Part shown: piece after piece, positions 55,689 to 64,000 of the stretch
How positions within the stretch are numbered: the stretch's first letter is position 1
Layout: every line of letters starts with the position of its first letter
Assembly (NCBI RefSeq): GCF_945859685.1
Contig: NC_079149.1
Coordinates: 24,587,118-24,651,117 of the forward strand
DNA length: 64,000 nucleotides
Direction of reading: 5' to 3'
Source: Eupeodes corollae
Taxonomy: Eukaryota; Arthropoda; Insecta; Diptera; Syrphidae
Program-made: the position numbers and the translations under genes
The notes under the pieces: model-generated
Seen by the model: the letters and a program-made list of their open reading frames with translations, nothing else
Database searches by the model: none
Told to the model about the DNA's origin: nothing

Positions 55689-56207
55689 TGGCTGCGTTCA
55701 ATCTCAGACTGAAAGGGGATCCGGATACCATTTTGTTAGTGTTTAAAATAATAGCTGATCAAAAACAGCTGAGATGTCAAAAAAGGAATCTAAAGGTATC
55801 CAAGAATTTCATGGTTGATTTTCAAGAAACTTCAAAATTGATTTCAGCTTTTTGTATTTGTTGGTAAACAAAAAGATACAAAATGTTAGTTCAAGTTGTA
55901 TTTGAGGATGTCCTGTACATAATAGGCGATGAAGAAGCTATTTGCCTCCGAATTATGATCCATTCCTTTAAACTTCAAAATTGACTTATTTTATTCTCGT
56001 TTTGTAGATGACCAATTTGATAGGTCATATGAATTATTTATTAAAGGTTTTATCTTACAACAATTTTGACTTCGAAGCTTAAAACAGCTGAAAGTTGTTT
56101 TTATTTTTTGACAGCTATCTCAATACAGATATCCAACTCGTTCAACAAGGTATCTACAAATCCATCTATCCAAGATAACCTATCTAACACGAGATTGAAC
56201 GCAGCCA
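55689..56207. mobile_element. MITE with TGGCTGCGTTCAATCTC ends
   Basis: A 17-nt perfect inverted repeat, TGGCTGCGTTCAATCTC at 55689 and its inverse ending 56207, bounds 519 bp of non-coding DNA. The subterminal regions contain GGATACC/GGTATC motifs in both orientations. Flanking A-rich DNA makes the target duplication unreadable. Confidence 0.7.
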
Positions 56208-56973
56208 AAAAAGGTGAATATTTCACGTTGTCTAAGTGACTGTCATCCGAACTGTCGAATAAATGCATATTCGTCAATCTTGGTTATTACAAAATTTGAT
56301 GGAAATCTGAATTTCCATTGGGAATCCTTTTTTAATTAGACAACTTATCTAACAATGATCTAGAAAACAAAATTACAGTTCTTTCTTTTTAAAGAAAATC
56401 ACTTTATTTGCAATGTATTACTTTATCATCTTTCAAACCTTACACGAAAAGTGCAACCATGTAGAATAACAAGAAGTTGAAAGATAGATCAAAACCTATA
56501 CAATTGGTAGAATACGAGACTAATTAATTAGAGTACCGCACTTCAATGTATCACGCACAGTTCCCATTAGTAATGCACAACAATTTTCTTATTAATGACA
56601 CTCTAATCCACTCAAAAGGAAAACATCTCTATCTTTAGAATTCTTGGCTATTTTTTATAAATCTAACACGCAAGAAAATAGTTATTTCCTCGATTTGAGA
56701 CTTGAGAGTGAACATGAGCCTGAGCAAGTTGTTGGAAGTGATGATTTGCAATGCAAAAGCAAAATAAAACTCAAATCGCATCAACTTGTTTGAAGTATTA
56801 TTTTTTAAATCCAAATTATGTTTTTCTTTTTCATCTTGAAAGGTCTTAAGTTCAGACTTTCTTTAAATGTATGTTTTTATCTTCATCAATCACAAATCAC
56901 TAAACAAATATTGATATTAAAAAAAAATTATTTATGTCCACTGAATTCATAAAAGAAAAATTTCTATTTTCAG
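56208..56973. other. Sequence upstream of Rab23
   Basis: AT-rich. No promoter element can be named with confidence. It holds the region directly 5' of the presumed Rab23 leader. Confidence 0.4.
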
Positions 56974-57283
56974 GATTCACCCATCGAACAGAGAGTTAAG
57001 ATCTTTCCACACACTTGTGCTGAGACATACCTCTTTTGATTTGAATTTGACATTAAGACACCTTGAGCATTACAAAGTCAAAGTCAAAGTCGGAGTCATA
57101 TTTAAAGAGAGGATCTGCATCATCCGCATCCGGAAACAAATATCTGCCATCTTTGGCTAGAAGACAGAACTGTGTTTTGCAAACATATACTTCAGAAAAG
57201 GTAAACATCTAAGAATTTGAATGAGACTTCAACCTGTTTACGACAGAGGTTACTGCAGCAGCAGCGCCAGTGGGACGAGCAGC
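56974..57283 (+). other. Presumed 5' leader of Rab23
   Basis: A pyrimidine-rich acceptor-like TTTCTATTTTCAG ends at 56973-56974, after which the base composition becomes more balanced up to the start codon. This would suit a 5'-untranslated exon preceded by another intron, or simply the start of the transcript. A second acceptor-like ACGACAG lies at 57240-57246. Inference from composition and splice-like sites only. Confidence 0.35.
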
Positions 57284-57316
57284 ATGCGAGAAGAGGATAT
57301 TGAAATTGCAATCAAA
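57284..57316 (+). CDS. Rab23: Rab23, coding exon 1
   Basis: The start codon opens MREEDIEIAIK, matching the short N-terminus of insect Rab23. The exon ends in AAA followed by the donor GTGAGT (57317), in phase 0. The upstream context contains GCAGC just before ATG. The next exon continues without a gap in the protein after 3043 bp of intron. Confidence 0.9.
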
Positions 57317-57639
57317 GTGAGTCAAGAGGAGTTTTTGTATTTTTTGGTTTATTTTGTGGGGAATCTTAATTGATGTTAAAGTCAGTACGTTACAAGTCTT
57401 TTATATGAGATTTATCTTTTATAAGAGAAGATCGACTTCGCTCGGGTGTTTTTTTGAAGATTTTAAGTGTAATAAAAGTTTGAGGAGTTATTAGGGATCA
57501 ATTACAGATATCATTGATTTTCATCGTTGAAAATTTGGTTACCTTTTTAAAATCGATTAGAATGAAGTTAACAAGTTGGAGTTATTTCTACTTCAAAAAT
57601 AGGTTGTTTTTTATAAACCTCAAAAATCGGCGTTAGTAA

Positions 57640-58400
57640 GGGGTGGTTGAATTTTAGGGACCGATGTTGAATGTGACCACACCTAAACGTCAAGTTTTTG
57701 TCTGCATTTTATTTGACATTTCTCAGTTTCAGACTAACTCCATTTGAACCATGGATAGGCTTATTTTAAAAATTGGCGCTGATTTTTCTGTCAATTTAAT
57801 CGTTCAAATATGTATACAATCGGAAAAATCGTCCTAAAAACTGAGCAAACCGGAAATGTACGAGCTGGTGAGCTGAAAAGCCGCCTACCCTAAATCGTAT
57901 TCGCGGTAGTTCCCTACAATTCCACCTCTCAATCTCGTCGTTGATGAACATTATGCATAAATACTTGCATTTACACGCTTACAAGGTGCAATTGACTCAT
58001 GAACTAAAGCCCCTTGACCATTTCAAGATGCCGTCAATGGTCAGAAAAAAACATCTTTAGTGATAAGGCACATTTTCAACTAGCTGAATTCGTCATAGGC
58101 ACCCACAAAAATGACTGTTTGATGTGGTTTATGGGCTGGCAGCATCATCGGGCCGTATTTTTTCCAAAATGGACCTTGTCAGGCAGTTAATTTGAATGGC
58201 GTTCGATATCGTGAGATTAAAACGAACTTTTTAAGGCCCGAATTGGAACAACTTCAAAAACTATTTACAGTTCAGTTCTACAGTGTGTATCATAAAAAAA
58301 TCGGAAAGTTCTAATCAAACTCTGTCCAGAGCATACTCAACATGCTCAGGTCTTGATAAGTGCTCTGCTTTGAGCTTAAAAATAAAAACGCCTTCAGAAC
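57640..58400 (+). pseudogene. mariner-like remnant in Rab23 intron 1
   Basis: It begins GGGGTGGTTGAATTTTAGGG, related to the left end at 12002. Plus-strand pieces read YTIGKIVLKTEQTGNVRAGE (about 57808-57870), IFSDKAHF (about 58052-58076; first catalytic aspartate region) and MWFMGWQHH-like, followed by VRYREIKTNFL-like code (about 58203-58232). Many stops. Dead; same strand as Rab23. Confidence 0.65.
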
Positions 58401-58529
58401 CCATCAATTCTGCAGAACGTAAACAGCCCTGTTAATATACTATTTTAAGCAGTTACTGAATGGGTTTGTAAACGTCAGATAAAAATCATAAATGGCAGCC
58501 GCGAGAAATTTTGGCATTCAAAACTTTAA

Positions 58530-58985
58530 CTGCTTGAACAGAATGGTGTAGCTGTAGCTGTAGCCTGTAGCACTGTCAAAGTTAAAAGATACGAAAATAG
58601 TATACATCGACACAATGAGAAGCTGTAGCTGTAGCTGTAGCAGTAGCTGCAGCGCAAGTTGACTCAACTTTAACTTTTGGCGACGCTGCAAGCTACATTT
58701 GAGATGACAGATGGGGGAAACCCATTTCATTCTTTGACTTTTCACTTTTTTTTTGGGAGCGTTCAATGCATTTGAGAATTTTTTCTGGTTTTGTAACTTT
58801 TTTATAGTACGCTACCATACAAATTCAGTTCAAATATAAATTTCATATGCGTTGAACATGCCCGAATAAATTTCCTGTGCTACACCATTGTGGGCGATCT
58901 TTGCTACATTAGTGAGTGTTTTTATTGACAGCTTATACTACAGCGATTTTCTTAGCTACAGCTGCATCTCATTCTGTTCAAGCAG
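58530..58985. mobile_element. MITE in Rab23 intron 1
   Basis: CTGCTTGAACAGAATG (58530-58545) and its inverse CATTCTGTTCAAGCAG (ending 58985) bound 456 bp, with TAA on both sides (58527-58529 and 58986-58988). The subterminal parts are rich in GTAGCTGTAGCTGTAG and its inverse. A TAA duplication fits PIF/Harbinger-type MITEs. Non-coding. Confidence 0.75.
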
Positions 58986-60359
58986 TAAAAGAGAATGTAT
59001 TAACTTGTATTAACTTTCTTAATTTCAAAGACCACCGTCCTCAATAATGATTGTTTTTTTTTTTCTTTTTCCCGCGTCCTCTGCAGTCGCACATTGACGC
59101 ACAAATTTTCCAACGCTTATGTCATTTATGACGTTAACTTGGGGTCTCTATTGAACATTTCTGATGACAGGACTACCGCCCTGTCATCAGATAATCCAAT
59201 ATAGACCAACAATCTAACATCCAGTCCATGATCCGGACATCGCAGTTTGGATTTTTCGAGCGGATCAAAATTCTGTCATCAAATTTGACTTTGTGTTGTA
59301 TGTAGTGGTGAGCGTCCATTTTCCACAATCTTTTTGTAATTAAAATTTCATTTCGTTTAAATTGTCGTCGAGTGCCTTAATTCATAAACTCAAAGTTATC
59401 TTTACTAGGCACAGAACAGCTTCAAAGCTGTCGACTGACCATAGTCAGTCCTTGAGTAGGTGCGCTACCAAATCATGAAGTTCCCTTACATCGAGAAATG
59501 GTTTCACCCGAAACCAATAACTACCGACACTAAAGGTAAATCATCAAAAAAGTAAACAACGGATTAACCGTGTCTAATGTCAAATGTGACATTTGAAGTT
59601 GTTCATGGCAAGATGAGATTCATGCGGATGAGATTGCGAAAGAGAAGCTATCACAAATCTGACTTTATCAACAAGTCTAAGACAGGTTTAAGTTAGGCAG
59701 ACGTTACACTTATACTTATTTTAATCCAGAGAACTCTTGTTTAAGTTCAATTGTATTTTTTCAAAGAAGAAATCGCTTTCAATGAACAGGTCTTTTTTGA
59801 TTTTAAATTGATAGATTTCAATGACAGATCCGTCAAAAAAATTCTAGTGATTGTTTTCAATGAAAACTATTGAAAGATTTAACTGGACCCTTAAGATATT
59901 AATCGAAGATTTTTGTTTATAAACTTTCAAATGACCAGACCATAAAGTAGACTTTAGCCACTTTTTTCAAATAAGCTTGGCACGTGCCTTCACTTAGTTG
60001 GTTTGAGTTTTGTTGTATTCATGCCATTAAAAGTAAATCAAAGAAAATTTGTATTTCCAAACAGGCCTCATCTACCAGCTATAGACTTAAACTAGAGACC
60101 AAACCAACAAGTTGAACAATAAGACTACAAAAAGTATGGCTAATTTTATAGCATCTCTATATTTAAATGGCCATTGAACTTGATGTAATATAACAAAAAT
60201 AGTAATAAAGAAACAAAAGCAATTTCTTTTCGATTAAGTGGAGGTAGAAATTCCTCTGATTGTGATCTGCTCGCAAACTCGTAGCACGATCAAATAAAAT
60301 TCCAATCAATAGCAACAACAAAATCAACTTTATTTCAACTATGTCTGTTTTCATTTCAG

Positions 60360-60481
60360 GTTGTAATTGTGGGGAATGGTGGCGTTGGAAAGAGTTCAAT
60401 GATACAACGCTACTGCAAGGGAATCTACACAAAGGACTACAAGAAAACAATTGGTGTTGATTTCCTTGAGAGACAAATCGA
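60360..60481 (+). CDS. Rab23: Rab23, coding exon 2 (P-loop and switch I)
   Basis: Rab23 is a small GTPase of the Rab family that acts in vesicle traffic linked to cilia. In vertebrates it dampens Hedgehog signalling, and in flies it affects planar polarity. This exon encodes residues 12-51 plus two bases of codon 52. The G1 P-loop GNGGVGKS (residues 16-23) binds the phosphates. The switch-I threonine is in KKTIGVDF (T41), followed by LERQI. The acceptor TTTCATTTCAG and donor GTGAGT are sound. With exons 1 and 3 it gives a continuous 106-residue N-terminal half without stops or shifts, so the gene is intact as far as visible. The GTP-binding NKID and SAK-like motifs and the prenylated C-terminus must lie beyond the window. 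Confidence 0.95.
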
Positions 60482-60611
60482 GTGAGTATATATCTATGCA
60501 CCTACATTACTTATATGTGTGTGTTGTCGACGAAAAGGCTTAAAAATCTTAGGCCTTTGTATCTTTGGACCTAATAACGTACGCCTAATTCCATTTACGT
60601 ATACTCTACAG
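60482..60611 (+). other. Rab23 intron 2
   Basis: 130 bp, from GTGAGT to CTCTACAG. It interrupts codon 52 after the second base. Confidence 0.9.
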
Positions 60612-60774
60612 AATTGATGGTGAAGATGTCAGAATAATGCTGTGGGACACAGCCGGCCAGGAGGAATTCGATGCTATTACCAAAGCCTATTACCGTGGTG
60701 CGCAAGCGTGTGTGCTGACGTTCAGTACAACAGATCGAACGTCGTTCGAAGCCTTAAAGGATTGGAAAATGAAG
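60612..60774 (+). CDS. Rab23: Rab23, coding exon 3 (switch II)
   Basis: Encodes residues 52-106, IDGEDVRIMLWDTAGQEEFD followed by AITKAYYRGAQACVLTFSTT and ending KDWKMK. The G3 motif WDTAGQE (residues 63-69) carries the glutamine that positions the hydrolytic water. It ends in phase 0 at AAG followed by GTAATT, a weaker but acceptable donor. No following exon, which would start near VENE in relatives, is present before the right edge, because intron 3 runs into the retrotransposon at 61804. Confidence 0.95.
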
Positions 60775-61589
60775 GTAATTTGAATTTAAATGCTGCACCC
60801 TGCATCGCATCGTGTGTATTGAATGATGGTCTTAGGCCTTTACTGAGGATAGAATTACATATAAGAGTTTGTTATGTAAGTTTGTTTGAATTGATTGAAG
60901 TGCTGAAGGTTTAAGCTTCTGCTAATGCTTCTGCGTCAGCGGTTTCCAATAGGTACTGTTTTTGAATGCGCCGGTGGGAGCAACACGAATTGAACATGCA
61001 ATTTGAGATGCACTAATGATATAGCCGTACATTTTTCCTTATTAACACTTTCTTCTGCCAAGCCGCATTGTAGTCAGTGACGTTCTTGTCGTCGTGCGTC
61101 AACTGGCTAGCCGGTGCCTCATTATATTTGAAAGTTTATTCGTGTACGTTCATTAAACTAAGATACATATGAGCCAGACAAGTTGGGATTACAAGCTTGT
61201 TCATTAAATGTTTTTTAATAATTAGTGATTCTTAATTAGTTTTCATTCAAATGACAGTTTAAAAAACATATTTCCCATATCCAACAAATTATGACTGTAT
61301 AAATTTACAAAAACTTCAACCAGTGATTGAAATTGAAAGACTCAAAACCAGTTTCCTGGTAAGCAAATGCTTTTTTAATTTTAAGGAAAATTTGATAATT
61401 TTTAAAAATCTTTACAAATTTGAATGCAATTTTAAAATAAAAATTGTACTTTCACCTAAACTTGGTACCATTTCAAAACTAAATACTATTTAACTCTTAA
61501 GAGTGGTTGTTTTAATTTTAATTTGAAAAACATGTCTGTTTTTTATTGTGAAAGATTCTCCTATAAGAGGATTAATTTTGAAACCTTCT
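60775..61589 (+). other. Start of Rab23 intron 3
   Basis: From GTAATT onward, with no exon recognised. The ORF running through the donor to 60914 is read-through, not exon. Confidence 0.7.
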
Positions 61590-61795
61590 AATTGGGCAGT
61601 TGTCATTTTTGCAGCTGTCATTTTTGCAGCTGTCACTTTTAAAATTGCCATCTTTTGACAGTTGACAACTAAAAACTACACCACTACCAAAAATAATATG
61701 ACAATCGCATTGAAATTGTTAAAATTCGTTATAAGAATGGTGAAACTTTTGCTATCACTGTATGCAATTTTTAAAAATAAAATTCCTTGACTCTT
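61590..61795 (-). mobile_element. Probable mariner-type terminal block (inverted)
   Basis: GGCAGTTGTCATTTTTGCAG with repeated CAGCTGTCA(TTTTT) units, then CATCTTTTGACAG and TTGAAATTGTTAAAAT, is the inverse of the block at 50940-51045. Short and fragmentary. Confidence 0.4.
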
Positions 61796-61877
61796 TGATT
61801 GTTGTTAAGGTGGCGCTACAGTCCGGGGCGGACCTGGGCCTCAACCAACATGAGTCTCCAGCCAGCTCGGTCCCTAG

Positions 61878-62687
61878 CTAGCTGTCTTCAGTCTCGCACG
61901 CCAAGTTGGTTAAGGTCCTCTCCCACATGGGTGCGCCACCTGACTCGCGGTCTTCCTCTACTGCGCCGGTCGTCCCTCGGGGTTGGATTCGAAGACCTTC
62001 CGGGCTGGAGCGTTGATGTTCATTCGCTCTACATGATCTCCGAAGAATTTTTCTCTCGAAGTATCCTAAGACGCTGTCATCTTTCTTTGACAGGGTCCAG
62101 GCCTCAGCGCCATAAATGAGAACCGGGATGATGAGTGTCGTATAGATGGTGATTTTAGATGCTCGAGAGAGGACTTTACTTCTCAATTGCCTTCTAAGTC
62201 CAAAGAAGCAGCGATTTGCAAGAGTTATTCTTCGTTTGATTTCAGCGCTGGTGTCGTTGTCTGTATTAATAGCGGTGCCTAGGTAGACAAAGTCCTTAAC
62301 TATCTCAAAGTTATAGCTGTCCATGGTGACGTTTTGTCCAAGACGTCGTCGTTCAGTGTCCTTTTTTGATGACAGCATATACTTGGTCTTGCCCTCATTG
62401 AAAACTAAACCCATCTTCTTCGCTTCCGTCGCAATGCTCAAAAACGCTCCACTGACATCACGCTTTGATCTTCCAATTATGTCAATATCATCTGCGTATC
62501 CGAGTAATTGGATGGATTTTTGGAAGATTGTGCCTCTAGTGTTGACGGTTGAGTTTTGCACAATTCTTTCCAGAACGATGTTGAAGAAGTCGCATGACAG
62601 TGCATCGCTTTGTCTTAAACCTTTTTTGACATCAAATGCATCGGTAAGATCTTTTCCAACCTTGATAGAGCAGCATGCTTTCTGCAC
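61878..62687 (-). pseudogene. RTE-like RT, active-site and C-terminal part
   Basis: A 269-codon open frame with DAFDVKKGLRQ, FFNIVLERIVQNS, LGYADDIDIIGRSKRDVS, GKTKYMLSSKKD, DFVYLGTAINTDN, EIKRRITLANRCFFGLRRQ and IPVLIYGAEAWTLSKKDD. The YADD aspartates are intact and this is the best-kept RT core of the family in the window. The motif A half lies in another frame beyond 62690, so the enzyme is split. The end is frameshifted: WLGHVER does not follow in frame. Confidence 0.85.
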
Positions 62688-63367
62688 AAACGGATAAGTT
62701 TGACAGGGATGCCAAAACTAGACATTGCTCGGTAGAGCTCTTCCCTATAGATGCTGTCATACGCGGCCTTAAAATCGATAAAGAGATGGTGGGTATCGAT
62801 TTGAAGTTCCTGGTTTTTTTAAGATCTGCCGTAGTGTGAATATTTGGTCGATAGTGGACTTTCCTGGTCTGAAGCCACACTGATAAGGACCTATCAGGTT
62901 GTTGACGAACGGCTTCAGGCTTTCACATAAGAGAGGATCTTATAAGCAATGTTAAGGAGGCTGATGCGTCTGCAGTTAACGCAGTTTAGAGGGTCTACTT
63001 TCTTATGTATCCCCGCAAACTATGCTGATATTCCACTCATCAGCTTTGTTTAACTTAAGTTTAGATTTAGCTATCTTCACTTCGTCAAGGTCGGGTAGGC
63101 GGAATTGTTGATCTGCGTCGCCGAGGTTGAGTGGTTCTATCTCCCTTACAGCGGAATTCGTCATCGCCGTTATATAATTTTATAATTTGGAGAAGTGATC
63201 TTTCCATATTCTCAGCATCGACTGCGGTTCTACTACGATGTTCCCCTGATCGTCTTTACAGGCTTGTTCATGGCTGGTACCCTTGGGAGGTTTTGTTTAC
63301 CTTTTGGTAAAATTTACGAACATCATTCCTGTTGTGACATCCCTCTATCTCCTCGATCGCGCGCTTC

Positions 63368-63916
63368 TCATGCTCTCTTTTTTTTCCGTCTAAGAAACCG
63401 GTGTTCCTCTTCTGCTCGTAAAACTCGAGAGCAGCTTTGGTCCTTTTGAACAGCGCCGTTTTGTATGCCTGTTGTTGCATTCGTCGTCAAACCAGGGTTG
63501 GCATCTCTGTTGGCTGCAAGGCAGAGTTGCCACTCGTTTTCAATGCTTATTGCAGGCAGCATAGGACTTCTTAAGAGATTATTAGAGACTCGATCGGAAA
63601 AGGACATGGCAGTCTCTTGCGATTGTAGCCGTCGAACGTCGAATCTTCTCACAGTACTTCCTTGTTTTGGCTTGGGTCGGGATATCCGCAGCCGAACTTT
63701 GGCTACAACGAGGTAGTGGTCCGAGTCAATGTTGGCCTCTCGGAATGTTCGGATATCCTGTATACTGGAGAAGTTCCGTGCGTCGATCGCAATGTGGTCA
63801 ATCTGGTTGAAGGTTGATTGATCAAGAGATTTCCATGTCCCCTTGTGGATATTAAGATGCGTGAACTGTGTACTAGCTACCAGAACGTCTGGTAGCTGTT
63901 TCTTTCGATAATGCAA
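63368..63916 (-). pseudogene. RTE-like endonuclease C-terminus and linker
   Basis: The frame carries TQFTHLNIHKGTWKSLDQST, FNQIDHIAIDARN and RTFREANIDSDHYLVVAKVR. IDHI and SDHYLV are the last conserved blocks of an apurinic-type endonuclease; the SDH pair includes the catalytic aspartate and histidine, which are intact here. The linker continues in another frame (63268-63480: AYKTALFKRTKAALEFYEQK). The endonuclease N-terminus would lie beyond 64000. Confidence 0.85.
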
Positions 63917-64000
63917 CCAAAGATGTCTTCTCTTCCTAGCTTGGCATTAAAATCTCCTAAGACAATTTTAATGTCATAGCCAGGGCACTGCTCATATGTG

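Larger units (their letters stand above)
57317..60359 (+). other. Rab23 intron 1, loaded with transposon debris
   Basis: A 3043-bp intron from GTGAGT to TTTCATTTCAG. It contains a dead mariner copy (57640-58400), a 456-bp MITE (58530-58985) and fragments of G-family MITEs (about 57490-57530 and 59820-59900). No further coding exon was found inside. Confidence 0.8.
61804..64000 (-). mobile_element. RTE-like non-LTR retrotransposon, longest copy, runs off the window
   Basis: The 3' end (left) is AAGGTGGCGCTACAGTCC. Toward higher coordinates the minus strand gives the RT C-terminus, RT core and endonuclease C-terminus. RT landmarks: LGYADDIDIIGR (YADD at about 62487-62498), AFDVKKGLRQ (about 62610-62640; motif B region, GLRQ), then, in a shifted frame, FKAAYDSIYREELYRAM-like code (about 62725-62780) and STIDQIFTLRQI-like code (about 62830-62870). 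The endonuclease end is at 63500-63916. It lies in Rab23 intron 3 in antisense orientation. Clade name provisional; proteins of this kind are often labelled 'craniofacial development protein 2-like' in insect databases. Confidence 0.9.

Noticed and set aside
58518..58766. Minus-strand ORF rich in Q and L repeats
   Set aside because: It is read from the (GTAGCT)n-like subterminal repeats of a MITE in Rab23 intron 1.
60163..60501. Minus-strand 112-codon ORF
   Set aside because: Antisense to Rab23 exon 2 and intron sequence, with no motif.
60642..60914. Plus-strand ORF overlapping Rab23 exon 3
   Set aside because: It is in a different frame from Rab23 and runs through the splice donor into the intron.

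Overview
The window is non-coding, repeat-dense nuclear DNA of an insect, most likely a fly (Diptera). The pointers are a Rab23 gene with insect-type exons, a tRNA-Tyr with an intron, AT-rich intergenic DNA, and a load of insect-type transposons: Jockey-, R1- and RTE-like non-LTR retrotransposons, mariner/Tc1-like elements, hAT- and Harbinger-like MITEs, Helitron remnants and a tRNA-derived SINE. It is not bacterial, and no operon, CRISPR array or phage is present.

Only two host genes can be supported. One is tRNA-Tyr(GUA), with a 75-nt intron, at 42526-42673. The other is the 5' part of Rab23 on the + strand: coding exons at 57284-57316, 60360-60481 and 60612-60774. The rest of Rab23 lies beyond the right edge. 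Its introns carry a dead mariner copy, a MITE and the start of a long minus-strand retrotransposon.

Layout. 1-303: a tRNA-derived SINE. 1821-3300: an R1-like tail fused to a Helitron helicase fragment. 3430-7090: decayed Jockey-like reverse transcriptase (RT) pieces. 7100-9015: a decayed mariner-like copy with nested MITEs. 12002-22126: a mariner remnant plus about 0.95 kb of flank, duplicated in tandem, whose second copy is split by a 7.1-kb nest of elements. 22975-25480: a decayed minus-strand Jockey. 28405-28956: a foldback-like element. 33550-34885: a split MITE. 38900-41690: a minisatellite-bearing element. 43268-50620: hAT-like, mariner-like, MITE and RTE-like copies, several nested. 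53690-56210: a mariner copy, an RTE fragment holding a MITE, and another MITE. 56970-64000: Rab23 and elements in and beyond it.

The most informative observations are the clean target-site duplications (TSDs), which give the order of insertion; a SINE whose 3' tail resembles that of the local RTE-like LINE, suggesting a SINE/LINE partnership; a perfect 98-bp direct repeat around a retrotransposon fragment; a 552-bp GTCGAC-rich element with an 80-bp central palindrome; and a roughly 2.8-kb element carrying a ~175-bp minisatellite. I found no new protein-coding system. The interest lies in mobile-element structure. Family names rest on motifs I can read and were not checked against a repeat library.
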